From the NCBI RefSeq assembly GCF_038096165.1, contig NZ_CP151076.1:6011501-6075500 (forward strand): a stretch of 64,000 nucleotides of DNA. The letters run 5' to 3'. Positions 47,292 through 56,876 of this stretch are shown in pieces (positions within the stretch are counted from its first letter, which is position 1; each line of letters begins with the position of its first letter). Position numbers and translations under genes: made by a program. The DNA is from Pseudomonas sp. G.S.17 (GTDB lineage Bacteria > Pseudomonadota > Gammaproteobacteria > Pseudomonadales > Pseudomonadaceae). The notes under the pieces were generated by a model that was not told where the DNA came from, searched no databases, and worked only from the letters and a program-made list of their open reading frames with translations.

Positions 47292-47738
47292 ATGTGGGAA
47301 TTCCTGCAAAACCTGTCGTTCTGGGATTGGCTGGGGCTTGGCACGGTGCTGTTGATTCTGGAGGTGTTCGGCGCTGGCGGTTATCTGCTGTGGATCGGCG
47401 TTGCCGCTGCGGCCGTCGGCGTCCTGACTTTCGTGTTTCCGCACATGCCGTGGACCGTGCAGTTCCTGCTGTTCGCCCTGCTTTCAGTGCTCACGGCGGT
47501 GTATTGGTGGCGGCGGCAACGCAGCGTATTCCGACCTTCCGATCAACCTGGCCTGAACATGCGCGGCCAGAAACTGATCGGCCGAACGTTCATGGTGCAC
47601 GACGCAATCATCGACGGACGCGGCAAGATCAAGGTCGGTGATGGCGTGTGGATCGTGACCGGCCCGGACACGGCAGTGGGCAGTCAGGTGCGGGTGATTG
47701 GTCAGGATGGGGCGATTTTGCGGGTTGAGGCGTTGTAA
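47292..47738 (+). CDS. NfeD family membrane protein (YbbJ type)
   Basis: This 148-residue protein has two or three N-terminal helices (LGTVLLILEVFGAGGYLLWIGVAAAAVGVLTFVFP, then FLLFALLSVLTAVYWW) and a C-terminal OB-fold NfeD domain (about 85-147; GRTFMVHDAIIDGRGKIKVGDGVWIVTGPD). It works with the SPFH partner encoded upstream. Ribosome site GAGGCGCGATC. Confidence 0.92.
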   Translation: MWEFLQNLSFWDWLGLGTVLLILEVFGAGGYLLWIGVAAAAVGVLTFVFPHMPWTVQFLLFALLSVLTAVYWWRRQRSVFRPSDQPGLNMRGQKLIGRTFMVHDAIIDGRGKIKVGDGVWIVTGPDTAVGSQVRVIGQDGAILRVEAL

Positions 47739-47749
47739 GAGCTATTTTA

Positions 47750-47840
47750 GTGGGAGCGAGCTTGCTCGCGAAGAGGTCCGTACATCCAACGAGGCATTCG
47801 GATCCGGGACATTGCCTTCGCAAGCAAGCTTGCTCCCACA
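47750..47840. repeat. REP-like inverted repeat (GGGAGCGAGCTTGCTCGCG family)
   Basis: The arms GTGGGAGCGAGCTTGCTCGC and GCAAGCAAGCTTGCTCCCAC lie right after the nfeD stop. Confidence 0.85.
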
Positions 47841-47935
47841 AAATCTACATCGCGGTTGCAACGTCGAAACGGAACTACCACCTCACTTCACCTATCCAAT
47901 GGTTTCAGAACATCCATAGTTGGAGTATCCCCGCC

Positions 47936-48259
47936 ATGCGTCTCAAGCTTGCTGTCGCCACGTTCGCTTTGCTGTCTCTCCCGGTTGGTTCAGCAATGGC
48001 TGACGCGGGGTTCTGGCGTGATGTGATTTCCTCGGGTGCCACCACCGGTTCTACCTATCTGACGTTCAAGGATCACAAGCTGATCATTGCCGCTCAAGAC
48101 GACGCCGGCAGCTTTGTCGCCAGCGAAGGCGGCATTCGCGGCCCGTTCCTGGAAGCAGCAATTCAACAGGCGCGTATTGATAATCCAGGCCTGAAAGCGA
48201 CCGACATGGATCTTGCCAACGCGATCCTGGCGAAAAACCTGGTTGCCGATAACCAGTAA
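47936..48259 (+). CDS. DUF2388 secreted protein
   Basis: This 107-residue protein has a signal peptide (residues 1-22, ending SAMA) and a domain typical of the Pseudomonas DUF2388 family: FWRDVISSGATTGSTYLTFKDHKLIIAAQDDAGSFVASEGGIRGPFLEAAI. Function unknown; several paralogues usually exist per genome. The longer open frame runs back through the REP element; the signal peptide fixes the ATG at 47936. A strong terminator follows. Confidence 0.85.
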   Translation: MRLKLAVATFALLSLPVGSAMADAGFWRDVISSGATTGSTYLTFKDHKLIIAAQDDAGSFVASEGGIRGPFLEAAIQQARIDNPGLKATDMDLANAILAKNLVADNQ

Positions 48260-48272
48260 TCGCCGATGCAAT

Positions 48273-48303
48273 AAAAAATGCCGCTCATTGAGCGGCATTT
48301 TTT
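48273..48303. terminator. Bidirectional Rho-independent terminator
   Basis: AAAAAATGCCGCT, five bases, AGCGGCATTTTTT is a 13-base-pair stem with A and T tracts on either side. It ends both the DUF2388 gene (plus) and gcvH (minus). Confidence 0.92.
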
Positions 48304-48321
48304 ATAAGTCACGCTTTCGGC

Positions 48322-48705
48322 TTATTCGCCAATGGCTGCCTTGTAGCCAGCAGCGTCCAGCAACTTGGCCAGGTCAGCGTCGGCAGCGCTTGGCTTGACC
48401 TTGAAGATCCAGGATTCGTACGGCGTGTTGTTCAGCTCTTCGGGTGCGGAACCCAGGGCTTCGTTGACTTCAACCACTTCACCGGACACTGGCGAATAGA
48501 TGTCCGAGGCAGCTTTCACTGACTCGACAACACCAGCAGCGTCACCAGCAGCGAATACCTTGCCGATTTCCGGCAGTTCAACGAACACCACGTCACCCAG
48601 CGCTTCCTGAGCGTGATCGGAAATGCCGACCACAATCAGATTACCTTCTTTTTTTGCCCATTCGTGGCTTTCAGCAAAACGCAGTTCGGCGGGAATATTG
48701 CTCAT
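48322..48705 (-). CDS. gcvH: Glycine cleavage system H protein
   Basis: This 127-residue lipoyl carrier shuttles the aminomethyl group between P, T and L proteins. The lipoylated residue is Lys64 ([17 protein letters not shown]). It lies 45 bases after gcvT in one operon. No gcvP follows; the strong terminator ends the unit. Confidence 0.95.
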   Translation of the reverse strand: MSNIPAELRFAESHEWAKKEGNLIVVGISDHAQEALGDVVFVELPEIGKVFAAGDAAGVVESVKAASDIYSPVSGEVVEVNEALGSAPEELNNTPYESWIFKVKPSAADADLAKLLDAAGYKAAIGE

Positions 48706-48750
48706 TTAGTCATCCTCTACATCGAGTCAGCGGAAAACCCGCCAGGAAAT

Positions 48751-49833
48751 TTAGATCAGGGTTTTGCCATGACGCACGAACGCAGGCTTGACCACGCGAA
48801 CCGGATACCACTTGCCGCGGATTTCCACTTCGGCTCGGTCAGCAGTCGCCATCGGAACACGCGCCAAGGCAATCGACTTGCTTAGCGTAGGAGAGAAACT
48901 ACCACTGGTGATCTCTCCTTCGCCAATTTCTGCGATGCGTACCACTTGATGAGCGCGCAAAACGCCGCGCTCTTCCAGCACCAGACCTACGAGTTTCGAC
49001 GCAACGCCCGCATCCCGCTCGGCTTCCAGCGCCGCGCGGCCGATGAATTGACGCGCGGCGGGCTCCCAGGCGATGGTCCAGGCCATGTTGGAGACCAGCG
49101 GCGAGACATGCTCGTCGATGTCCTGCCCATACAGGTTCATCCCGGCCTCAAGCCGCAACGTGTCGCGCGCGCCGAGACCGATGGGCGAAATGCCAGCGCC
49201 GACCAGATCATTGAAGAAACTCGGCGCCTGCACGGCCGGCAGAATGATTTCCAGACCGTCTTCGCCAGTGTAGCCAGTGCGGGCAATAAACCAGTCGCCG
49301 TCCTGTCGGCCTTCGAACGGCTTGAGTTGGCGAATCAATTCGGCGCGGGCATTGGGCACCAGCTCGGCGATTTTGCTGCGGGCGTGCGGGCCCTGAATCG
49401 CCAGCAAGGCCAGTTCAGGATGCGCGCTCAGCTGGACATCGAAGTCGTTCAGATTCGCCTGCATCCAGGCGAAATCCTTGCCACCGGTGGCGGCGTTGAC
49501 CACCAGGCGATAACCGCTGTCAGTGAGGTAGACGATCATGTCGTCGATCACCTGGCCATCGTTATTGAGCATCGCGCTGTACAAGGCGCGGCCGGGACTT
49601 TGCAGCCGGGCCACGTCGTTGGCGAGCAGGTATTGCAGCCAGAGTTGCGCCTGGCTGCCGGCGACATCGATCACGTTCATGTGCGACACATCGAACACAC
49701 CGCAGTCGCGGCGCACCTGATGGTGTTCCTCGACTTGCGAGCCGTAATGCAAAGGCATGTCCCAACCACCAAAATCGACCATTTTCGCGCCGAGGGCGAG
49801 ATGCAGGTCAAAGAGCGGCGTACGCTGTCCCAT
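48751..49833 (-). CDS. gcvT: Glycine cleavage system T protein (aminomethyltransferase)
   Basis: This 360-residue tetrahydrofolate-dependent aminomethyltransferase releases ammonia from the H-protein intermediate. Motifs: [49 protein letters not shown] and [20 protein letters not shown] with the catalytic Asp. The ATG at 49833 follows GGAAGGAGAAACCC; the 20 codons upstream are not supported. Confidence 0.95.
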   Translation of the reverse strand: MGQRTPLFDLHLALGAKMVDFGGWDMPLHYGSQVEEHHQVRRDCGVFDVSHMNVIDVAGSQAQLWLQYLLANDVARLQSPGRALYSAMLNNDGQVIDDMIVYLTDSGYRLVVNAATGGKDFAWMQANLNDFDVQLSAHPELALLAIQGPHARSKIAELVPNARAELIRQLKPFEGRQDGDWFIARTGYTGEDGLEIILPAVQAPSFFNDLVGAGISPIGLGARDTLRLEAGMNLYGQDIDEHVSPLVSNMAWTIAWEPAARQFIGRAALEAERDAGVASKLVGLVLEERGVLRAHQVVRIAEIGEGEITSGSFSPTLSKSIALARVPMATADRAEVEIRGKWYPVRVVKPAFVRHGKTLI

Positions 49834-49987
49834 GGGTTTCTCCTTCCGGGCGTGGCGAAGATGCGGGCAGGCAGGACGCTGACATGCCCCCATGACTCGG
49901 GGGTTTGAAGCAAATCACAGCATGCGAACAGTCTGACAGACCGCACCGATTGCGGCGCATTGTAGCCGCATGGAGGTAGACCCGCAC
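49834..49987 (-). promoter_or_regulatory. gcvT 5' region with GC hairpin
   Basis: In the 154-base gap a CCCCC/GGGGG hairpin (about 49884-49905, seven-base loop) lies between the fbpB stop and the gcvT ribosome site. A TACAAT -10-like hexamer lies further up near 49962-49967. I see no glycine riboswitch consensus. The hairpin may attenuate read-through from fbpB. Confidence 0.35.
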
Positions 49988-51604
49988 CTACCCCGGTTGA
50001 CGGGCTGAACGTCGGATCAAACCGATGACTGGCAACAGCCCCACCAGCACCAGCGTCAGCGCCGGTAATGCCGCCCGGGCCCATTCGCCTTCGCTGGTCA
50101 TCTCGAAAATTCGGACTGCCAAGGTATCCCATCCGAATGGACGCATCAGCAAGGTTGCAGGCATCTCTTTGAGTACATCTACGAACACCAGCAATGCCGC
50201 GCTCAAGGCACCCGGCACCAGCAACGGCAGGTAAACCTTGAAGAACAGACGCGGCCCGCTGACGCCGAGGCTGCGTGCCGCTTCAGGCAGGGACGGACGA
50301 ATGCGCGCCAGACTGTTTTCCAGCGGCCCGTAGGCCACCGCGATGAAGCGCACCAGATACGCCAGCAGCAGCGCCGCCAGACTGCCGAGCAGCAACGGTT
50401 TGCCCGCGCCGCCGAACCAGCTGGAAAGCGGGATGACCCACTCGCGATCCAGATAACTGAACGCCAGCATGATCGACACCGCCAATACCGAACCGGGCAA
50501 CGCATAGCCCAGATTGGCCAGACTCACGCCAGAGCGAATCGCGCGGGTCGGTGCCAGACGGCGGGCGAAGGCCAGGATCAGCGCGACGCCGACCGTAATC
50601 AGCGCCGCCATGCCGCCCAGGTACAGCGTGTGCACGATCAATCCGGTATAGCGCTCGTCCAGATCGAAACGCCCGCGCTGCCAGACCCAGACGATCAGTT
50701 GCAGCAACGGCACGGCGAAGGCGCAGGCAAACACCAGCCCGCACCAGAACGTCGCGGCAAATGCCTTGAGTCCACGCAAGTGATACAGCGCCTTGACCCG
50801 AGGTCGCTCGTTGGTGGCCCGGCTCGCACCGCGTGCGCGGCGTTCGCCATACAGCACGAGCATCACGGCCAGTAACAACAGGCTGGCCAGCTGCGCTGCG
50901 CTGGAGAGGCTGAAGAAGCCATACCAGGTTTTGTAGATGGCCGTGGTGAAGGTATCGAAGTTGAACACCGCCACGGCACCGAAGTCGGCCAGGGTTTCCA
51001 TCAACGCCAACGCAACGCCAGCGCCAATCGCCGGACGCGCCATCGGTAAGGCGACGCGCCAGAAGGCCTGCAATGGGCTTTGACCAAGAATCCGCGCGGC
51101 TTCCATCAAGCCCTTGCCTTGAGCGAGAAAGGCCGAGCGCGCCAGCAGATACACGTAAGGGTAGAAAACCAGCACCAGCACGATGATCACGCCGCCGGTG
51201 GAGCGCACCCGCGGCAGGCGCAGGCCGGTACCGAACCATTCGCGCAGCAGGCTTTGCACCGGCCCGGCGAAATCCAGCAGGCCGACAAAGACAAACGCCA
51301 GCACGTAGGCCGGGATTGCAAACGGCAGCATCAACGCCCAGTCCAGCCAACGCCGACCTGGGAATTCACACAGGCTGGTCAGCCACGCCAGACTCACGCC
51401 CAACACGGTGACGCCCACGCCGACGCCAAGCACCAGCGTCAGGGTATTGCCCAGCAAACGGGTCATCTGGGTTTCCCACAGATGGGACCAGATCTGCTGA
51501 TCGATGGTTTGCCACGACAACAGCAGCACGCTGAGCGGCAACAACACCAGAGCAGCGATGGCGAAGACCAGCGGGTACCAACGGCGTTGGGCGGGATGGG
51601 CCAA
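49988..51604 (-). CDS. fbpB: Ferric iron ABC transporter permease (FbpB/HitB type)
   Basis: This 538-residue protein has two fused permease halves, about twelve helices, each with an EAA-type loop (AARILGQSPLQAFWRVALPMARPAI and AARSLGVSGPRLFFKVYLPLLVPG). It passes Fe3+ from FbpA into the cytoplasm. The start is TTG (product begins MAHPAQRRWYPLVFAI, as in homologues). A REP pair separates it from fbpA. No ATPase gene (fbpC) is next to it. Confidence 0.92.
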   Translation of the reverse strand: MAHPAQRRWYPLVFAIAALVLLPLSVLLLSWQTIDQQIWSHLWETQMTRLLGNTLTLVLGVGVGVTVLGVSLAWLTSLCEFPGRRWLDWALMLPFAIPAYVLAFVFVGLLDFAGPVQSLLREWFGTGLRLPRVRSTGGVIIVLVLVFYPYVYLLARSAFLAQGKGLMEAARILGQSPLQAFWRVALPMARPAIGAGVALALMETLADFGAVAVFNFDTFTTAIYKTWYGFFSLSSAAQLASLLLLAVMLVLYGERRARGASRATNERPRVKALYHLRGLKAFAATFWCGLVFACAFAVPLLQLIVWVWQRGRFDLDERYTGLIVHTLYLGGMAALITVGVALILAFARRLAPTRAIRSGVSLANLGYALPGSVLAVSIMLAFSYLDREWVIPLSSWFGGAGKPLLLGSLAALLLAYLVRFIAVAYGPLENSLARIRPSLPEAARSLGVSGPRLFFKVYLPLLVPGALSAALLVFVDVLKEMPATLLMRPFGWDTLAVRIFEMTSEGEWARAALPALTLVLVGLLPVIGLIRRSARQPG

Positions 51605-51640
51605 GGGTGGTCTCTTTGCGGACGGAGCTGGAGAAACTTT

Positions 51641-51732
51641 GTGGGAGCAAGCTTGCTTGCGAAAGGGTCAGGGCATCCAACGCATCTTTCAGCGATCAGA
51701 CGATTGCCTTCGCGAGCAAGCTCGCTCCCACA
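51641..51732. repeat. REP-like inverted repeat within the fbpA-fbpB operon
   Basis: The arms GTGGGAGCAAGCTTGCTTGC and GCGAGCAAGCTCGCTCCCAC occupy most of the 147-base gap between fbpA and fbpB. This position suits a role in raising fbpA mRNA relative to fbpB. Confidence 0.85.
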
Positions 51733-51751
51733 GGAGTCGCGGTGTTTTAAA

Positions 51752-52753
51752 TCAATTCCAACCCACACGATCCATCATGCGGATCGCTTCGGCCTGGCGC
51801 TTGCCGGCCACTTCCACCGGAATCGTGTCGGCCTTGAACGAACCCCAGCTCGCGACTTCCGCCGATGGCGCAACTTTCGGGTTGGCCGGGAATTCCTGGT
51901 TGATGCCAGAGAAAATCGCCTGGGCTTGCGGGCCGGTCATCCACTCGACCATGGCTTTGGCGGCTTCGGCGTGCGGAGCGTACTTGGTCAGGCCGATCCC
52001 GGAAAGATTCACGTGCACGCCGCGATCCGCCTGGTTCGGCCAGAACAGTTTCACGGCCAGCTTCGGATTGTCCTTGTGCAGACGACCGTAGTAGTAGCTG
52101 TTGACGATGCCGACGTCGCATTGGCCCGCATTGATCGCTTCGAGCACCGCGATGTCATCGGAGAACACATCAGTGGACAGGTTGTTGACCCAGCCTTTGA
52201 GGATTTTCTCGGAGGCCTCGGCGCCGTGGGTTTCGATCAGCGTGGCAGTCAGCGACTGGTTGTAGACCTTCTTGCCGGTGCGCAGGCACAAACGACCTTC
52301 CCAGTCCTTGCCCGCCAGCGCTTCGTAGGTGGACAAGTCGGCCGGTTTGACCCGATCGGTCGAGTAGGCGATGGTCCGCGCGCGCAGGCTCAAGCCGGTC
52401 CAGCTGTGAGTTGAGGAGCGATATTGCGCAGGAATGTTGGCGTCGATCACCGGGGAGGTGAACGGTTGCAGAATGCCCATCTGCTCGGCCTGCCAGAGGT
52501 TGCCGGCGTCGACCGTCAGCAACAGGTCAGCAGTGGCGTTTTCACCCTCGGCCTTGATCCGCTGCATCAGCGGGGCTTCCTTGTCGGTAATGAACTTGAC
52601 CTTTACACCAGTCTTGGCGGTGTAGGCATCGAATACGGGTTTGATCAGCTCATCGATCCGTGATGAATACACCACTACCTCGTCGGCAGCTTGTGCGGTG
52701 CTGCCGAGCACTGTCAGTGTCAAAGCAGCCAGAAGACGCTTGCTTGCCTGCAT
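51752..52753 (-). CDS. fbpA: Ferric iron ABC transporter substrate-binding protein (FbpA/HitA type)
   Basis: This 333-residue periplasmic protein has a signal peptide (residues 1-22, ending AQA) and an FbpA fold: [27 protein letters not shown], and the iron-binding tyrosine pair in [15 protein letters not shown] near residue 197. It delivers Fe3+ to FbpB. It is the first gene of the unit; a Fur-like dyad lies 28 bases upstream. Confidence 0.93.
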   Translation of the reverse strand: MQASKRLLAALTLTVLGSTAQAADEVVVYSSRIDELIKPVFDAYTAKTGVKVKFITDKEAPLMQRIKAEGENATADLLLTVDAGNLWQAEQMGILQPFTSPVIDANIPAQYRSSTHSWTGLSLRARTIAYSTDRVKPADLSTYEALAGKDWEGRLCLRTGKKVYNQSLTATLIETHGAEASEKILKGWVNNLSTDVFSDDIAVLEAINAGQCDVGIVNSYYYGRLHKDNPKLAVKLFWPNQADRGVHVNLSGIGLTKYAPHAEAAKAMVEWMTGPQAQAIFSGINQEFPANPKVAPSAEVASWGSFKADTIPVEVAGKRQAEAIRMMDRVGWN

Positions 52754-52780
52754 GGGAGTGTCTCGCGTTTGTAAAATGAG

Positions 52781-52806
52781 GCGAAATGGTAGTGAATCCC
52801 ATTTGC
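52781..52806 (-). promoter_or_regulatory. Candidate Fur operator upstream of fbpA
   Basis: GCGAAATGG and CCCATTTGC form an imperfect 9-base dyad around eight A/T-rich bases, similar in layout to pseudomonad Fur sites (GCAAATGAxxxTCATTTGC). Its place 28 bases before fbpA fits repression by iron. The fit is partial. Confidence 0.35.
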
Positions 52807-52860
52807 TATCTCAATCGAACTCCCGATTCAGGCGTTACCAGATGTTGCAGGCTGCAGAAT

Positions 52861-52950
52861 TGTGGGAGCCGAGCTTGCTCGCGATAGCGTTGGGTCAGGC
52901 CACTGATGTGGTGGCTGAAAAACCCATCGCGAGCAAGCTCGGCTCCCACA
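52861..52950. repeat. REP-like inverted repeat (GGGAGCCGAGCTTGCTCGCG variant)
   Basis: Perfect arms TGTGGGAGCCGAGCTTGCTC and GAGCAAGCTCGGCTCCCACA with an extra C against the common form. It lies between ubiI (end) and the fbpA promoter. Confidence 0.85.
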
Positions 52951-52993
52951 GAAGACGCGCCGGCATTAGCCAATGCCGCACAGGACGGGCGAT

Positions 52994-54214
52994 TCAAAGC
53001 CTGGCCAACTCCGGCAAATCCCCACTCAAGCCCAACGCCTGACGCACGAAGATGGCCTTGGCTTCCGGCAGTTGATTGACCACTTTCAGCCCGGTATTGC
53101 GCAACCAGCGCAGCGGCAGCGGATCGGCCTGGAACAGGCGCTCGAAGCCTTCCATGGCCGCCATCAGCGCCAGATTGTGTGGCATGCGCCGACGTTCGAA
53201 GCGGCTTAGCACACGCGCATCGGCCAGCCGCTCGCCGCGCTCGGCGGCATGCAGCAACACTTCGGCCAACACCGCAGCATCCAGGAAACCCAGGTTCACG
53301 CCTTGCCCGGCCAGCGGGTGAATGGTGTGCGCCGCGTCGCCGATCAAGGCCAGGCCTTCGGCGACGTAACGCTTGGCATGACGCTGGCGCAGCGGCACGC
53401 ACACGCGCGGATCGGCGCCGATCACCGGGCCGAGTCGCCCTTCAAAGGCCTGTTCGAGTTCGCGGCAGAATGTTTTATCGTCCAGCGCCATCAAGCGCTC
53501 GCCTTCGCCCGGCGTCACTGACCAGACGATGGAGCACCAATGCTCACCTTCACGCTCCAGCGGCAGGAAGGCCAGCGGGCCGTTGTCCGTGAAGCGCTGC
53601 CAGGCGGTTTTACGATGGGAGTCGGCGGTGCGTACGCTGGTGACGATGGCGTGATGCAGGTAATCCCATTCGCGGGTTTCGGTACCGGTCAGGCGTCGCA
53701 CGGCGGAGTTCGCTCCATCGGCGGCGACCACCAGTGGCGCGCGCAACAGGCGGCCGTCAGCCAGCGTCAGCAGCCAGTCATCACCGGAGCGGCGCATCTG
53801 TTCCAGGCGCGCATTGGCGAGCAGGCCGATATCGCTGTCGTGCAGGCGATCGAGCAACGCATCCTGAACCACGCGGTTTTCGACGATATGGCCCAGGACT
53901 TCAGCGTGAACACTGGACGCGGAAAAATGAATCTGCCCCGTGCCACTGCCGTCCCAGACCTGCATCTCGCCATAAGGACTGGCACGGCGGCTGGCAATGC
54001 CATCCCATGCGCCGAGATTTTGCAGGATGCGCTGGCTGGCCCCCGACAAGGCGCTGACCCGAGGTTCAAACGCCGACTGTGGATCAAACGGTTTGACGTC
54101 CAGCGGGCCGCCGTCGAGCACGATGATATTCAGGCCGCTGCCCTGCAACGCCAGCGCCAGCGCGCTACCGACCATTCCGGCCCCGACAATCAGCAGATCT
54201 GCGCGCGTTTCCAT
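52994..54214 (-). CDS. ubiI: FAD-dependent ubiquinone biosynthesis hydroxylase (UbiI type)
   Basis: This 406-residue flavoprotein hydroxylase has the dinucleotide site DLLIVGAGMVGSALALAL at residues 6-23, the middle VVAADGANSAVRRL and the second FAD motif ALIGDAAHTIHPLAGQGVNLGF near residue 290. This is the UbiH/UbiF/UbiI/VisC family that adds hydroxyl groups to the quinone ring. Position behind pepP-ubiH matches UbiI (VisC) in pseudomonads; the exact ring position cannot be read from sequence. Starts ATG at 54214, 52 bases after ubiH. Confidence 0.88.
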   Translation of the reverse strand: METRADLLIVGAGMVGSALALALQGSGLNIIVLDGGPLDVKPFDPQSAFEPRVSALSGASQRILQNLGAWDGIASRRASPYGEMQVWDGSGTGQIHFSASSVHAEVLGHIVENRVVQDALLDRLHDSDIGLLANARLEQMRRSGDDWLLTLADGRLLRAPLVVAADGANSAVRRLTGTETREWDYLHHAIVTSVRTADSHRKTAWQRFTDNGPLAFLPLEREGEHWCSIVWSVTPGEGERLMALDDKTFCRELEQAFEGRLGPVIGADPRVCVPLRQRHAKRYVAEGLALIGDAAHTIHPLAGQGVNLGFLDAAVLAEVLLHAAERGERLADARVLSRFERRRMPHNLALMAAMEGFERLFQADPLPLRWLRNTGLKVVNQLPEAKAIFVRQALGLSGDLPELARL

Positions 54215-54266
54215 GCTTTAAATCGTTCTCGCTTGCGGCGTGAGCCGGAATTTGGAAATAAGTGCA

Positions 54267-55454
54267 TCAAACATCGGAGCGAGTTCCCAGCCCCATGGCT
54301 TGACGCGCAAACCAGCGTTTGGCCCCAGGCAAGAGGTCCAGACCCAACAGCCCGAGGTTGCGACCGGTGGCAACCAATGGCTGCGTGCTGCCGAACAGGC
54401 GTGTCACCTGATCGGAAAAACCCACCGTCAGTTGTTGATCCAGACGCTGACGCTCGCGATACGCCAGCAAGGTCGGCAGGTCGCCAGGCAGCTTGTCGCT
54501 GGCCAGCAGGGCTTCTGCCAGCGCGTGAGCATCGCGCAACGACAGGTTGAAACCTTGTCCGGCAATCGGATGCAGGCTATGGGCGGCATTGCCGAGCACC
54601 ACCAGATGCGAGCGCACCTGTTCTTCGGCTTCGATCAGATTGAGCGGGTAAACATGCCGCGCGCCGACCTGCCGCAAGGTGCCCAGGCGATAGCCGAATA
54701 CATTCTGCAGTTCGCTGAGAAAAGCGCGGTCATCCAGCGCCGCGAGACGTTCCACGTCTTTACCGGTGCGCGTCCAGACCAGCGCACATCGGTTTTCCGG
54801 CAGCGGCAGCAGCGCCATCGGGCCTTCGTCGGTGAAGCGTTCGAACGCCTGGCCACAATGGGCTTCGCTGGGCGTGATATTGGCGATCAGTGCACTCTGG
54901 TTGTAAGGCCGCTGACGCACGCCGATGCCCAGTTGCTCGCGCAGACTTGAACGGCCGCCATCAGCCAGCACCGCCAGATCGCATTCCAGTTCGGTTTCGT
55001 CGTCCAGCGTCAGGCGATAGCCATCGGCCAAGGCCTGCATGTGCTTGACCTCGGCGGGCACGCGCCAGCTGACCACGTCCTCGTCCAGCCCGCGCCACAG
55101 GCATTGGCCCAACCAGGCGTTTTCCGCCACGTAGCCCAAGGCTGGCACACCTTCTTCGATGGCGGACAAACGCGCTGCGCCGAAACGACCGCGATCCGAT
55201 ACCAGGATTTGCCGGATCGGCTCGGCGCGACGGGCGATGTCTTGCCACAGGCCAAGGCGCTCGTAGATTTGCCGCGCACCAAACGACAGCGCCGACGAGC
55301 GCGCGTCGTAGCTCGGTTGATAGGTGTCGCCGGGGGCGAAGGGCTCGATCAGGACAATCTTCCAGCCCCGCGCCTTGGCGCCGGCCTGCAATGAAAGGGC
55401 GAGACTGGCACCGACCAGACCGCCGCCGACGATGGCGAGATTGAAACGACTCAT
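54267..55454 (-). CDS. ubiH: 2-octaprenyl-6-methoxyphenyl hydroxylase UbiH
   Basis: This 395-residue paralogue of the neighbouring hydroxylase has FNLAIVGGGLVGASLALSLQ at the start and VVLGNAAHSLHPIAGQGFNLSL with Asn in place of Asp, as in E. coli UbiH. It acts in ubiquinone synthesis. The ATG at 55454 overlaps the pepP stop as ATGA, so translation is coupled; an ATG three codons earlier is the alternative. Confidence 0.92.
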   Translation of the reverse strand: MSRFNLAIVGGGLVGASLALSLQAGAKARGWKIVLIEPFAPGDTYQPSYDARSSALSFGARQIYERLGLWQDIARRAEPIRQILVSDRGRFGAARLSAIEEGVPALGYVAENAWLGQCLWRGLDEDVVSWRVPAEVKHMQALADGYRLTLDDETELECDLAVLADGGRSSLREQLGIGVRQRPYNQSALIANITPSEAHCGQAFERFTDEGPMALLPLPENRCALVWTRTGKDVERLAALDDRAFLSELQNVFGYRLGTLRQVGARHVYPLNLIEAEEQVRSHLVVLGNAAHSLHPIAGQGFNLSLRDAHALAEALLASDKLPGDLPTLLAYRERQRLDQQLTVGFSDQVTRLFGSTQPLVATGRNLGLLGLDLLPGAKRWFARQAMGLGTRSDV

Positions 55455-56794
55455 GCGGCCCATCCCGGTTGATTTCGGGCTTCGGCCATCAACGCCTCGA
55501 TTGCGGCAACAGTCTTGGGCACGCCATCGGTAAGAATGTCACAACCTTGTTTGGTCACCACAACGTCATCCTCGATTCGCACACCAATGCCGCGCCATTT
55601 CTTCGCGACGTTCTGATTGTCCGGAGCAATGTAAATGCCCGGTTCGACGGTCAGCGCCATGCCGACTTCCAGCACCCGCCATTCGCCGCCGACCTTGTAA
55701 TCGCCGACATCATGCACGTCCATGCCCAGCCAGTGACCGGCGCGGTGCATGTAGAACGGTTTGAAGGCTTCGTTGACGATCAGTTCGCCGACGTCGCCTT
55801 GCAGCAATCCCAGCTCGACCAACCCGGCAGTGATCACATGGACCGTTGCTTCGTGCGCCTGATTCCAGTGCTTGCCCGGACCGATGGCCGCGAACGCCGC
55901 TTCCTGGGATTTGAGCACCAACTCGTAAATGGCTTTCTGTTCCGGGGAAAACGTGCCGCTGACCGGAAAGGTGCGAGTGATGTCGCTGGCATAGCAGTCG
56001 ATTTCACAGCCCGCGTCGATCAACACCAGATCGCCATCCTTGAGCACCGCGTCGTTCTCCTGGTAATGCAGGATGCAGGCGTTGCGGCCCGAGGCGACGA
56101 TGGAGCCGTAAGCCGGCATCTTCGCGCCGCCTTTGCGGAATTCGTAATCCAGCTCGGCCTCAAGGCTGAACTCGTGCAGACCGGCGCGGCTGGCCTGCAT
56201 GGCTCGCACATGGGCGCGGGCGGAAATTTGCGCGGCTTCGCGCATGACCTTCACTTCTGCCGCCGATTTATACAGGCGCATGTCGTGCAGCAGATGATCC
56301 AGCGCAACAAACTCTTTCGGCGGCTGGGCGCCCAGATGCGCCTTGGAGCGGATCACGTTGATCCAGTCCATCAGATGGCGGTCGAATTCCGGGTTACTGC
56401 CCATGGCCGAGTACACCCGGTCGCGGCCTTCGATTAGGCCCGGCAGGATGTCGTCGATGTCGTTGATCGGGAACGCATCGTCAGCACCAAAATCGCGAAT
56501 CGCGCCTTCCTGCCCGGCCCGCAAGCCGTCCCACAGCTCGCGCGCGGGATTGCGCTCACGGCAGAACAAGACGTACTCGCCATACTCACGGCCGGGGATC
56601 AGCACGACCACGGCTTCGGGTTCCGGGAAGCCGCTCAGGTATTGAAAGTCGCTGTCCTGGCGGTAGACGTGCTCGACATCGCGGTTACGAATCGCCACGG
56701 CCGCGGCAGGCAATATCGCGATGCTGTTGGGTTCCATCTGCGCCATCAAGGCCTTGCGTCGACGAGCGTATTCCGACTTAGGGATATGGATCAT
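55451..56794 (-). CDS. pepP: Xaa-Pro aminopeptidase (aminopeptidase P II)
   Basis: This 447-residue metallopeptidase cleaves N-terminal residues before proline. The N-terminal AMP-N domain (about 3-135; YARRRKALMAQMEPNSIAILPAA) is followed by a pita-bread domain with metal ligands in LIDAGCEIDCYASDITRTFP, HRAGHWLGMDVHD, LTVEPGIYI and GVRIEDDVVV. The open frame goes 95 codons further through ygfB; the ATG at 56794 is the family start. It couples to ubiH downstream. Confidence 0.95.
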   Translation of the reverse strand: MIHIPKSEYARRRKALMAQMEPNSIAILPAAAVAIRNRDVEHVYRQDSDFQYLSGFPEPEAVVVLIPGREYGEYVLFCRERNPARELWDGLRAGQEGAIRDFGADDAFPINDIDDILPGLIEGRDRVYSAMGSNPEFDRHLMDWINVIRSKAHLGAQPPKEFVALDHLLHDMRLYKSAAEVKVMREAAQISARAHVRAMQASRAGLHEFSLEAELDYEFRKGGAKMPAYGSIVASGRNACILHYQENDAVLKDGDLVLIDAGCEIDCYASDITRTFPVSGTFSPEQKAIYELVLKSQEAAFAAIGPGKHWNQAHEATVHVITAGLVELGLLQGDVGELIVNEAFKPFYMHRAGHWLGMDVHDVGDYKVGGEWRVLEVGMALTVEPGIYIAPDNQNVAKKWRGIGVRIEDDVVVTKQGCDILTDGVPKTVAAIEALMAEARNQPGWAA

Positions 56795-56876
56795 TGGCAG
56801 GCAGGTTCCCGTTCTGGAGCGTTCCCGGTCATGGCTGGACAGGCCTGCCGTGACCGGAGTCGCCGGTGATGAACAA

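Noticed and set aside
49834..49987. Possible glycine riboswitch ahead of gcvT
   Set aside because: None of the conserved aptamer segments could be found; only a simple GC hairpin is present.
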